Below are positions 1-6,864 of a stretch of 12,514 nt of DNA, piece by piece. The notes under the pieces were generated by a model, which ran no database searches, was not told the DNA's origin, and worked only from the letters and a program-made list of their open reading frames with translations. Numbering within the stretch: the first letter of the stretch is position 1; the number at the start of each line of letters is the position of its first letter. Source of the DNA: Leptospiraceae bacterium (GTDB lineage: Bacteria; Spirochaetota; Leptospiria; Leptospirales; Leptospiraceae); NCBI GenBank assembly GCA_027485405.1, contig JAIXRB010000118.1:1-12514 (forward strand). The letters are read 5' to 3'. The translations under genes were made by a program, and so were the position numbers.

Positions 1-627
1 CCCTTAGCTATCATTTCTCTTTTAACTGCCTCATTTGCAAAACTAGGAATCGGATTGATAAACGCTTACATCCAATATGTCTTAACGGTCGTAATTGGAC
101 TGGCAGTTCTCCTAGCATCGTACACGACTTTGGTTTTTCTAATTGCACGAATCTCTCCTCTTTCTTTTCTAAAAAAAATCAAAAGTGTTCTTATCTTGGC
201 TTTTTCAACATCGTCTTCTTCCTCGGTTCTACCCGTGACTCTTGAAACGGCAAAGTCCGAACTGCAAGTCAGAGAAACAGTAGCAGATTTCGTTATTCCT
301 CTAGGAGCAACTGTCAATATGGATGGAACTGCTCTATACCAAGGGATTGCCGCCTTATTTCTTGCCCAGGTCTTCGGAGTTCCACTGGATCTCTCGCAAC
401 AAATTGCTTTGCTCTTCACAGTGACGGGCGCCTCCATTGGCACTGCGGCAACTCCTGGAGCAGGGATCATTGTTTTAAGCGGGATTTTGCAGAGTTTTGG
501 AATTCCAGTCGAGGGGATCGCCATTTTACTCGGGGTTGATCGAATCCTGGACATGTGCCGAACTGCTGTCAATGTAGCAGGGGATTTGACAGCTAGCCTA
601 GTCCTGAACAAATGGTGGAAGTCTTGA
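1..627 (+). CDS. Acidic amino acid:cation symporter (DAACS/SLC1), C-terminal part
   Basis: The reading frame is open from base 1 and has lost its 5' end at the window edge; 208 residues remain of a family that is normally about 400-440 long. It matches the core of glutamate/aspartate (GltP/GltT, DctA-like) symporters of the inner membrane. Visible in order are a serine-rich re-entrant hairpin (FSTSSSSSVLPVTLE), the TM7 ion-binding motif NMDGTA at about 316-333, the second hairpin (GTAATPGAGIIVLSG), and a TM8 motif reading GVDRILDMCRTAVNVAGD. In characterised homologues the TM8 Asp, Arg, Asn and Asp bind substrate and cation. The Arg of CRTAVN is the residue that selects acidic side chains, so glutamate or aspartate uptake is favoured over neutral amino acids; this is inferred from the family. 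TTG at 55 is an internal Leu codon, not a start. The gene overlaps the next one. Confidence 0.92.
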   Translation, partial: PLAIISLLTASFAKLGIGLINAYIQYVLTVVIGLAVLLASYTTLVFLIARISPLSFLKKIKSVLILAFSTSSSSSVLPVTLETAKSELQVRETVADFVIPLGATVNMDGTALYQGIAALFLAQVFGVPLDLSQQIALLFTVTGASIGTAATPGAGIIVLSGILQSFGIPVEGIAILLGVDRILDMCRTAVNVAGDLTASLVLNKWWKS

Positions 628-1472
628 AAACCTCGGTTCACCTAAAAACTTTTCTTCTTCTGATAACTCTTTGCTTTGGTTGCGATTCCAAGAAGGGTCC
701 TTCTGAAAACCTAGCAATAAACAGTCTATGTTATATTTATGCTTCGTGCAATGGTCAAACCAATTCTCGAGTGGGAATGGTTGGCGACAGTTGGACCGAT
801 CTTTTGTTTGGATTGCCTGCAGTCGAAACTTTACGAATCCAACTTCAAAAATACCATGGTTATGAAATCACTGGAGCAACGCTAGGCGGTCAAACTTTGA
901 ATGTCGCGCTGAACCAAGGACTTCACATTCAAACAATCAATGAAGCAGGACCTGGTGTGACTACTATCCTTTTGTCTTTGGGCGGAAACGACCTCCAGGC
1001 AAACCTTTCTCAATATGTTGGAAACGTAGACTCCACCAAACAAGCTAGATTCGCAAACATTCGTCAAAACCTGAAAACTCTCATTCTAACTGGAAATGAA
1101 TACAAAATCAGTCGTTTCGGAGGAGCCCCTCTTCGCTGGATCATTCACGGATATGACTATTCCAATCCTGACAAGGGTGCGGTAATTCCAGGCTCAGATG
1201 AAGGATGCGTAAGCAAATTCACTGCCGCTGGCTTTTCTGCAGTGGGATTAAATACTTTCACGGGCAATCTCTTAAATGATTACAATGAGTTTTTGAGATC
1301 TATGACAAGAGAAGAACCTAATTTCTATTATGTTGATCTTAGAAGAACTTTGGGAGGCCCCCCAATTTCTAGAGCAGATCTTATGTTAGACTGCATTCAT
1401 CCAAACGATCTTGGTTTTAGGTCTCTAGGAACCAAATACGCTAACTCAATTGGACCTTTTGTGGTAAGATAA
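612..1472 (+). CDS. SGNH/GDSL-type hydrolase, probable lipoprotein
   Basis: The protein has 286 residues and an N-terminal lipoprotein-like signal: a hydrophobic stretch (TFLLLITLCFG) followed by Cys24. The SGNH hydrolase blocks follow: block I VGDSW with nucleophile Ser60, a block II Gly in LGGQ near 92-93, block III LGGND with Asn126, and block V DCIHPND with Asp260 and His263. The full catalytic set is present, so an active esterase/acyl-hydrolase facing the periplasm or outer membrane is likely; the substrate cannot be read from sequence. ATG at 612 overlaps the symporter gene by 16 bases. TTG at 624 is an alternative start: it gives a 20-residue signal beginning MKTS, has a GGTGG upstream, and would make a 4-base TTGA overlap typical of coupled translation. 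Family call is confident; start and lipidation are less so. Confidence 0.88.
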   Translation: MVEVLKTSVHLKTFLLLITLCFGCDSKKGPSENLAINSLCYIYASCNGQTNSRVGMVGDSWTDLLFGLPAVETLRIQLQKYHGYEITGATLGGQTLNVALNQGLHIQTINEAGPGVTTILLSLGGNDLQANLSQYVGNVDSTKQARFANIRQNLKTLILTGNEYKISRFGGAPLRWIIHGYDYSNPDKGAVIPGSDEGCVSKFTAAGFSAVGLNTFTGNLLNDYNEFLRSMTREEPNFYYVDLRRTLGGPPISRADLMLDCIHPNDLGFRSLGTKYANSIGPFVVR

Positions 1473-1475
1473 AAA

Positions 1476-2306
1476 ATGAATCAAAAACTAACTTTTACAC
1501 TATTTTTTTTAAGTCTTAGCTTTGTATCAAACTTGGTTTCACAAGATGTTGCAAAACCCAAAGGATCCGGTTCCTCTGAAGCTTTCGCGCATCCTCTGCA
1601 GGTCGAGCCTGTTTCACTTTTCAATAAAGTTAGGGGAAACTTTACCTATTGGGACAAAAACAATCCAACTTCCTTTGAAAGAAATCGAAATCTTAGTTTA
1701 GAAGGAGAGATGAAACTCGGAAACCAGATCAGTTTTGTGGGCTCCGTCGGCAGAAATGAATACAAAATCACAGACTCAGCAACTCAAATCGGTTTTGATC
1801 GATTAGGCGTTGGAGTGAAGTATGCTAAAGAATTTCAATGGCTAGATGGAGATTGGGTCTTTGGTGCCGCTCTCAGAGTTTTCGATAAACAAAGAACTAC
1901 AGCATTGAACGACCGAGAAACCCCTGATTTTTTCCAAGTTCGACCAAGCATTGGTTTGGCTTACAAATCTGGAATTTTTCAAGTTCAATCCGAGCTTCGA
2001 CTTCAGTCGGAAACAAATCAAAACGGAAGAGAATCAGGGCTTCAACAATTCAGAAGGTACTATCAAGTTGGAATTGCCCCATCAGTTGGCCTTTCTGAAC
2101 TCACAAGGTTGTTTGTAGAGCTTGAATACAGAGAGCCATACAACGCCAAAATAGATACGAAGACTCGCTTTTTTCATTTATCGCCGGGATTTAGCTTTAA
2201 AACGAATTACGGAGTCTTTGCCATTTCCTATTCCATCCCAGTCATTCCGCCGTCAGATAACATGGTAGACCAAGCACTGCGAGTTTCTTACTTTTATTTA
2301 TTCTGA
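1476..2306 (+). CDS. Probable outer-membrane beta-barrel protein
   Basis: I do not recognise a named family. The 276-residue protein starts with an apparent Sec signal (MNQKLTFTLFFLSLSF), probably cleaved near SNLVSQD. The mature part is rich in alternating polar/aromatic strands such as FVGSVGRN, WVFGAALRVF, YYQVGIAPSVG and TRLFVELEYR, and it ends in the strand RVSYFYLF with a terminal Phe, the usual signal for BAM-dependent insertion of outer-membrane barrels. A rough count gives ten or more candidate strands, so a small barrel is plausible, but this is inference. Only three bases separate it from the SGNH hydrolase stop, and one base separates its stop from the next start, so it is very likely cotranscribed. 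It may be a porin-like channel or a structural protein; no ligand can be assigned. Confidence 0.72.
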   Translation: MNQKLTFTLFFLSLSFVSNLVSQDVAKPKGSGSSEAFAHPLQVEPVSLFNKVRGNFTYWDKNNPTSFERNRNLSLEGEMKLGNQISFVGSVGRNEYKITDSATQIGFDRLGVGVKYAKEFQWLDGDWVFGAALRVFDKQRTTALNDRETPDFFQVRPSIGLAYKSGIFQVQSELRLQSETNQNGRESGLQQFRRYYQVGIAPSVGLSELTRLFVELEYREPYNAKIDTKTRFFHLSPGFSFKTNYGVFAISYSIPVIPPSDNMVDQALRVSYFYLF

Positions 2307-2307
2307 T

Positions 2308-2622
2308 GTGAAACGATACTTTTTCATTCTTTTATTGCTCTTCCAAAACTGTGTAGTGGCTCAGCTCGGAAATCCTTCCTGGACGCTTTTCGGAAACCGT
2401 GGTGAACATGGAATAGACCATTCATCAAAAGAGATCAACCCTCGCTGGAGAGAAGGACAGAGTTGCTCAACTTCTTATTTTGGATTGATTGCGATTGGAG
2501 AGGCAAGTGCCGATCTTGCCGCCCTACGAGGTAGAATCAAAATTGTAGAAAGCATCAGGCATTCATGGAAAACTCAGTATTTCTTTTTTCAGGAATTTTG
2601 TACAATTGTCAAAGGAACATGA
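2308..2622 (+). CDS. TRL-like family small exported protein, copy 1
   Basis: This 104-residue protein starts with GTG, one base after the preceding TGA stop. There is no clear Shine-Dalgarno sequence, so translation probably depends on coupling; the start is supported because it sits directly before the signal peptide (MKRYFFILLLLFQNC). Cys15 could be a lipidation site in a loose spirochaete lipobox (LFQNC), or cleavage could occur after VVA. The body matches the TRL-like pattern: GxxC (Gly50, Cys53), then FGLIAIGEASADLAALRG, a basic/Ile segment (RIKIVESIRHS), and a closing aromatic strand ending CTIVKG. The second gene of the pair has the same layout and the same 45-residue spacing between its two conserved Cys (53 and 98 here). 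TRL-like proteins have no established function. The Glu in GEAS replaces the more usual Asp of GDAS. Confidence 0.8.
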   Translation: MKRYFFILLLLFQNCVVAQLGNPSWTLFGNRGEHGIDHSSKEINPRWREGQSCSTSYFGLIAIGEASADLAALRGRIKIVESIRHSWKTQYFFFQEFCTIVKGT

Positions 2623-2924
2623 AATTTGCCATCTCAACGGTTCTCTTTTTCGCTTTTCTATTGAGTTGTGCTCATACGGGCTACGGCTCACAAGGTTCTC
2701 TTTTTACCCAAACAAGAATCAGTCTCTCTTCTTCCGACTTAGAAACTAGCAAAGAGGGAAGTGCCTGTATCTATTCGATTCTGGGAATTTTTGCCTGGGG
2801 CGATGCTAGTTCCGAATCAGCTCGCCGAAATGGATTGATTTCCGAAATTAGAGGTTTGGACAGAGAATCGAAATCTTATTTTGGACTCTATTCTCAAGTC
2901 TGTACAATCGTCAAAGGGATATAG
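2619..2924 (+). CDS. TRL-like family small lipoprotein, copy 2
   Basis: The preferred start is ATG at 2619. It forms a four-base ATGA overlap with the previous stop, has an AAAGGA sequence just upstream (2611-2616), and places a lipoprotein signal at the N terminus (MKFAISTVLFFAFLLSC, Cys17). A further in-frame ATG at 2565 lies inside copy 1 and would bury the signal peptide, so it is not used. The 101-residue protein carries the TRL-like hallmarks: EGSAC (Cys50), YSILGIFAWGDASSESA, NGLISEIRGLD, and SYFGLYSQVCTIVKG with Cys95. The Cys50-Cys95 spacing equals that of copy 1, which makes the two genes tandem paralogues. No biochemical role is known for the family. The likely location is a membrane surface through lipid attachment. 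Confidence 0.86.
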   Translation: MKFAISTVLFFAFLLSCAHTGYGSQGSLFTQTRISLSSSDLETSKEGSACIYSILGIFAWGDASSESARRNGLISEIRGLDRESKSYFGLYSQVCTIVKGI

Positions 2925-2936
2925 GTTCCTTTTCCA

Positions 2937-3386
2937 ATGCCTTCTATATTTCTCAAGGTCTTATCCCTCTTTCTGGTTCTTGGAAACCTCTATTGTCTAC
3001 CAAAACCCACTCCCAATTTCCAGGGAATCATCTCTATTGTCGCTACCCAAGCGGTAGTAGTGGATACTGTGTTTCGAGTTTCGTCAACTAGTCCGACCAA
3101 TGGAGAAACCAATGTCACCCGAGGAAGTGCCATTGTGATCGATTTTAGTAGAGATGTTAACACTACTACAGTGAATCAAAGTATAGGTTTTGTTGCGCCC
3201 AACAATTCGAGTAGCATTACCTCGCTTACACAACAAAATACGAGTGCTCGTCGAATCACTCTCAGACCAAACAATGTTTTTGATGCCGGTGGAACTTATT
3301 CGATTACAGTTAGAAATACAGTAAGAGATACTTCAGGACAAGCTTTGAATGAAAATTTTACCTTTTCATTTACGGCGGCTAGATAA
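2937..3386 (+). CDS. Bacterial Ig-like (Big_5/SbsA-type) domain lipoprotein
   Basis: The protein has 149 residues. It has a hydrophobic signal (LKVLSLFLVLGNLYC) with Cys20 as a possible lipidated residue; Tyr at -1 is atypical, so lipidation is uncertain. Residues about 46-147 form a single Big_5-type Ig-like domain. It opens with VSSTSPTNGETNV, continues with AIVIDFSRDVN and TVNQSIGFV, and closes with GGTYSITVRNTVRDTSGQALNENFTF, the usual pattern of this fold. In other bacteria such domains are stalks or adhesion modules on envelope proteins. One domain alone would be a small surface or periplasmic binding module; its partner is unknown. It lies 12 bases after copy 2 of the TRL-like pair, is last in the run, and is followed directly by a terminator. 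Confidence 0.82.
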   Translation: MPSIFLKVLSLFLVLGNLYCLPKPTPNFQGIISIVATQAVVVDTVFRVSSTSPTNGETNVTRGSAIVIDFSRDVNTTTVNQSIGFVAPNNSSSITSLTQQNTSARRITLRPNNVFDAGGTYSITVRNTVRDTSGQALNENFTFSFTAAR

Positions 3387-3387
3387 A

Positions 3388-3416
3388 AAAAGCCACCCAA
3401 TACTGGAGTGGCTTTT
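3388..3416. terminator. Strong, probably bidirectional intrinsic terminator
   Basis: The arms AAAAGCCAC (3388-3396) and GTGGCTTTT (3408-3416) are perfect reverse complements. An inner CCA/TGG pairing extends the stem past a one-base bulge. On the plus strand it ends in TTTT and closes the envelope operon two bases after its last stop codon. On the minus strand the same hairpin is followed by a run of seven or more T, so it can also end hppA transcripts, whose stop lies at 3483. Confidence 0.85.
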
Positions 3417-3431
3417 CGATAGTTTAGAATT

Positions 3432-3477
3432 TAATCTAGATGCTTTGAGTTTTATCTAGTTATTAAAACTTAATCTA
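3432..3477. repeat. Three short direct repeats of T(A/T)ATCTA
   Basis: TAATCTA (3432-3438), TTATCTA (3452-3458) and TAATCTA (from 3471) recur at 19-20 base spacing in the gap between the convergent ends of the envelope operon and hppA. The stretch is AT-rich, so chance is possible. No function is assigned. Confidence 0.35.
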
Positions 3478-3482
3478 TTTTG

Positions 3483-5630
3483 TTAAAAAAGTCTTAAAAC
3501 TACTCCACCTTGCATTACAAAAAATTCAGCAAATACAAGCGAGGTGATAGCCATCAACTTAATCAAAATGTTGATAGCAGGGCCAGAAGTGTCCTTCAAT
3601 GGATCACCCACTGTATCCCCTACGACGGCGGCTTTGTGTTGATCTGTTCCTTTTCCGCCAGCTTTTTTCTCGATGTATTTTTTAGCGTTGTCCCAAGCTC
3701 CACCGGAGTTTGCAGATGAAATCGCCAAAACTACTCCAGAAACCAAAGCTCCCGCTAACATACCTGCCAGGGATTTAACCCCAAAGAGATATCCAATTAG
3801 AATTGGGCTTAAAAGCACAAGTAATCCTGGAGGGATCATTTCTCGAAGAGCGGCACTCGTTGAAATATCAACGCACTTTGCATACTCTGGTTTTGCTGTC
3901 CCTTCCATAAGACCTGGAATTTCTTTGAATTGTCGTCTAACTTCCTTGACCATGTCCAAAGCCGCTTTTCCAACTGACTTCATAGTCATAGCAGAAAAAA
4001 TAAAAGGCAACATAGCTCCAAAGAGAAGCCCACCAAATACCCAAGGATCTAAAAGCTCAATGGATTCTAGGCTTCCACCAGGCAAATCCATCCCTTTAGA
4101 GGCATTTTGTGTTCTAGTGATGAAAGCCGCAAAAAGTGCTAAGGAAGTCAAAGCCGCAGATCCGATCGCAAATCCCTTTCCTACTGCCGCTGTTGTGTTT
4201 CCAGCCGCATCCAGAGTGTCCGTTCGATCTCGAACTTCTTTTCCAAGCTCAGCCATCTCTGCAATCCCGCCAGCGTTGTCCGAAACCGGGCCGTATGCAT
4301 CAATGGTAAGTCCAATCGCAATAGTGGAAATCATTCCAATGGCCGCAACGGCAATCCCGTACATCCCAGCTAAAATGTTGGAAAGAACGATAGTGATCAC
4401 AAGTAAGATAACCGGAACAACTGATGAGTGATAACCTAATGCCAAACCGTAGATAATGTTTGTAGCCGCACCTGTTTCGCAAGCCGCGGCAACTTCTCTA
4501 ACTGGCTTATAAGAATGCGATGTGTAGATTTCAGTAATCCAACCAATGAACATTCCAGAAAAAAGACCCAGTAAAACAGAAGAGTAAACGTTCCACTTTG
4601 TGATAGTTTTTCCAGCGATTACAAAACTATCGATCATAAAAATGTCAGTCGCAAAATACAAAGCAACTGCAACGATAGCAGTAGAAATCCATAACTGCAA
4701 TTTCAAAGCCGCTTCTACGTTTCCGCCTTCTTTTACTCGTGCAAAGAAAGACGTTAGGAGAGAAGCAGGGATTCCAATCGCAGAAATCAACAATGGATAT
4801 AACAGAGCTGAGTTGTTATCGGCTAAAGCCGCGGCTGTAGCTCCAATCACCAAAGCGGCACAAGTAGCTTCTGCCGCAGAACCAAATAAGTCGGCACCCA
4901 TACCTGCGATGTCACCTACGTTGTCTCCCACATTGTCTGCAATAGTTGCCGGATTTCTAGGGTCATCTTCCGGAATTCCTTTTTCGACTTTACCAACTAA
5001 GTCCGCTCCTACGTCTGCGGCTTTCGTATAGATTCCACCCCCTACTCTTCCAAAAAGAGCAACGGAGCTTCCACCTAATCCAAATCCAGCGAGAGATTCC
5101 ATCAAAATATGTTTTTCGATTCCAATGTTCATCCCTGTGAAAATCAAAAACAAGGTTATCATTCCAAGGACAGCTAAACCGATAAGTCCAAAGCCCATAA
5201 CGGCTCCTGAATCGAAAGCAACTCGAAAAGCCTTGGAGAGTGAAGTTTTTGCGGCTTGAGCCGTTCTAACATTTCCAGCAGTCGCGATTTTCATTCCAAT
5301 AAATCCGGACAAGCAAGAGATCAATGCGCCTGAAACAAATGCTATAGCTGTAAAAAGACCCTCGTTAAAGTCGGTTGTGCTTGGGTTGTCTAGGAGAAGG
5401 AAGATTAAGATAGTCATCAGTGTGATGAATAGCGAAATCACTCTGTATTCCCGCATTAGGAAAGCCATAGCACCTTCTGCGATGGCATTTGAGATTTCTT
5501 TGAGTTTTGTGTTTTCGATTAGGTTTCCGCCCTCTGCACCAACTTGGATGCGAATGACTCGAACTGCATAAAAAACAGCCGTGACGATGGAAAGAAGCGC
5601 CATCGCAATAATGATAAGCTCTACATTCAT
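3483..5630 (-). CDS. hppA: Membrane-bound proton-translocating pyrophosphatase, K+-dependent type
   Basis: This 715-residue polytopic enzyme hydrolyses pyrophosphate and pumps a cation across the inner membrane. The ATG at 5628-5630 is chosen because AGAGGA lies six bases upstream and MNVELIIIAMALLS begins the first membrane helix; a longer open frame to 5783 adds an unlikely basic tail. Family signatures are complete: DVGADLVGKVE (206-216), EDDPRNP then DNVGDNVGD (232-240), DAYGPVSDNAGG (444-455), and GDTVGDPLKDTSGP near 671-684. Two specificity sites can be read. GNTTAAVG (477-484) has Ala and Gly where K+-independent enzymes have Lys and Thr, which predicts K+ dependence. LFGSAAEAT places its Glu at 254, as in plant H+ pumps (FGSYAES), not as in Na+ pumps (FES), which favours H+. 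The ion call is inference from family knowledge. The gene is single and faces a divergent TPR gene. Confidence 0.97.
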   Translation of the reverse strand: MNVELIIIAMALLSIVTAVFYAVRVIRIQVGAEGGNLIENTKLKEISNAIAEGAMAFLMREYRVISLFITLMTILIFLLLDNPSTTDFNEGLFTAIAFVSGALISCLSGFIGMKIATAGNVRTAQAAKTSLSKAFRVAFDSGAVMGFGLIGLAVLGMITLFLIFTGMNIGIEKHILMESLAGFGLGGSSVALFGRVGGGIYTKAADVGADLVGKVEKGIPEDDPRNPATIADNVGDNVGDIAGMGADLFGSAAEATCAALVIGATAAALADNNSALLYPLLISAIGIPASLLTSFFARVKEGGNVEAALKLQLWISTAIVAVALYFATDIFMIDSFVIAGKTITKWNVYSSVLLGLFSGMFIGWITEIYTSHSYKPVREVAAACETGAATNIIYGLALGYHSSVVPVILLVITIVLSNILAGMYGIAVAAIGMISTIAIGLTIDAYGPVSDNAGGIAEMAELGKEVRDRTDTLDAAGNTTAAVGKGFAIGSAALTSLALFAAFITRTQNASKGMDLPGGSLESIELLDPWVFGGLLFGAMLPFIFSAMTMKSVGKAALDMVKEVRRQFKEIPGLMEGTAKPEYAKCVDISTSAALREMIPPGLLVLLSPILIGYLFGVKSLAGMLAGALVSGVVLAISSANSGGAWDNAKKYIEKKAGGKGTDQHKAAVVGDTVGDPLKDTSGPAINILIKLMAITSLVFAEFFVMQGGVVLRLF

Positions 5631-5636
5631 GGTAGA

Positions 5637-5642
5637 TCCTCT
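5637..5642 (-). promoter_or_regulatory. Ribosome binding site of hppA
   Basis: On the minus strand this reads AGAGGA, six bases before the ATG at 5630. It decides the start: no comparable site precedes the upstream in-frame codons that would lengthen the protein by 51 residues. Confidence 0.7.
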
Positions 5643-5650
5643 TCTGAACT

Positions 5651-5679
5651 TTGGTTTTTTTTGTTTTTCTAAGTAAAAA
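5651..5679 (+). promoter_or_regulatory. Candidate promoter of the TPR protein gene
   Basis: A -35-like TTGGTT (5651-5656) and a -10-like TAAAAA (5674-5679) are separated by 17 bases. The predicted start of transcription is about 20 bases before the ATG at 5707. The spacer is a T-rich tract, so the match is only moderate. The element lies in the 76-base gap divergent to hppA, whose own promoter I could not resolve. Confidence 0.35.
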
Positions 5680-5706
5680 TAGAAGTCTGTCGATGAGAAC
5701 CTTGAA

Positions 5707-6864
5707 ATGCCGATTCGGTCAAGCAGAAATTCCCTTCTGAAAGGCACTTTCCTTTTCCTTTTGTGGGTCTTTTCCTTTTGCAATCCCCTGGTTGCAAACC
5801 CGACTTTCCATAATTACGAAAAACTCTTAGCAATTGCGGAAGAGAAAATAACCACACAAAATCCTGGTCGAGCCTTCAGCTTTTTGCAGAAGGCAAGAGA
5901 GCTAGAACCCGATCCTGATTTTCGATACTACAATCTTTTGGGCGATGCTCATTGGAAGTTACAGCAGACCTATCTTGCCATTGAAGCCTATGAAAAATCA
6001 TTAGAGAAAAACCAGAACCAGTTTCCCCTATTTCTAAGGATTGCGGATTTTTACGAAAAGGAACGGAAGCCCGATAAGGCTCTTATCTTCAGCGAAAAGT
6101 ATCTCGATTTGGTTCCCAATGATAAGAACAGAATTTTTCGAGCGGCAATTCTTTCTAGAAGAATGGGAAAAGAAACCGCTTTTCAATCTTACATCAAGAC
6201 TCTCGAAAGTGACACAACGTTCGCTACCGAAAAGGATTCCCTTAGAACAACTCTTGTCAAATACGTTCAACTGAAAAAATGGAAAGAAGCCGAAAACCTA
6301 ACTCTAAAGTATCTTCCTTATTTTCCTAGAGAGGAGTTTATGTATGAGACTCTTATCTTAGCTCGAAGAGGCCAGATGCTGACTTCGGTCGAGGAAGCTT
6401 ATACTTTGGCTTGTGTCATCTTCAAAGAAGAAACCAGGTACTTTGTGAGATATGGTGTTTATCTTCAAGAAAACCAAAGATATATAGAAGCACTATCGAG
6501 TTTGCGACGTGCCTTTTCAAACGGAATTCGTTATAAAAAAGAAGACGATTGGGGTGAGATACTCTTTTTGATTCGACAAACTTACAGTAACTTAGGTCGC
6601 TCAAAAGATTCCTTAGCCATAGATTCTCTTGTCAAAGATACAAAATTGAAAGAATCCCTAAAGGGAGAAATCCTAGAAAACCATATAGCTACCTATCGCA
6701 AAAATCGAGAGTATCTGTTCTATGGAATCTACTTCTTTAAAGATAAAAACCCAGAATTGGTTCAAATCTATACGAAGGAAATGCAAGACCGAGATTCAGA
6801 GAATGAATACAAGGAACTTCTCTTCGTTATTGGCCCTTTTTCTTTAGAAACAAAAGAATACTAA
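5707..6864 (+). CDS. Exported tetratricopeptide-repeat (TPR) protein
   Basis: The protein has 385 residues. An N-terminal basic region and hydrophobic core (LLKGTFLFLLWVFSF) form a signal, with cleavage likely after PLVA at about residue 30; Cys25 in FSFC is an alternative lipidation site. At least three TPR-like helix pairs follow, at about 37-68, 72-105 (YYNLLGDAHWKLQQTYLAI, AYEKSLEKN) and 106-139 (ADFYEKERKPDKALIFSEKYL). More degenerate repeats run to about residue 300, for example VRYGVYLQENQRYIEALSSLRRAF. Such proteins act as periplasmic scaffolds; no catalytic motif is visible and the partner is unknown. The gene is divergent from hppA. Its stop (TAA, 6862-6864) lies inside the stop region of the convergent acs gene, so the two 3' ends overlap by four bases with no room for a terminator between them. 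Confidence 0.85.
   Translation: MPIRSSRNSLLKGTFLFLLWVFSFCNPLVANPTFHNYEKLLAIAEEKITTQNPGRAFSFLQKARELEPDPDFRYYNLLGDAHWKLQQTYLAIEAYEKSLEKNQNQFPLFLRIADFYEKERKPDKALIFSEKYLDLVPNDKNRIFRAAILSRRMGKETAFQSYIKTLESDTTFATEKDSLRTTLVKYVQLKKWKEAENLTLKYLPYFPREEFMYETLILARRGQMLTSVEEAYTLACVIFKEETRYFVRYGVYLQENQRYIEALSSLRRAFSNGIRYKKEDDWGEILFLIRQTYSNLGRSKDSLAIDSLVKDTKLKESLKGEILENHIATYRKNREYLFYGIYFFKDKNPELVQIYTKEMQDRDSENEYKELLFVIGPFSLETKEY

Noticed and set aside
66..641. Minus-strand open frame of 191 codons over the symporter
   Set aside because: The plus strand encodes clear DAACS motifs. The reverse frame is low-complexity, with no domain or start signal.
2565..2618. Upstream ATG for the second TRL-like gene
   Set aside because: It would place 18 residues before the lipoprotein signal and lies deep in the previous gene. 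The ATG at 2619 has a ribosome site and a coupled overlap.
3673..4431. Long plus-strand open frame (252 codons) antisense to hppA
   Set aside because: It is a shadow of the Ala/Gly-rich hppA coding sequence. The translation has no recognisable domain, and the minus-strand protein has every pyrophosphatase signature.
4600..5031. Second plus-strand open frame antisense to hppA
   Set aside because: Same reason: it covers the DVGADLVGKVE and DNVGDNVGD region of hppA in reverse and has no ribosome site.
5631..5783. N-terminal extension of hppA by 51 residues
   Set aside because: The extension is a basic, non-membrane tail overlapping the divergent TPR gene, and a good ribosome site directly precedes the internal ATG at 5630.
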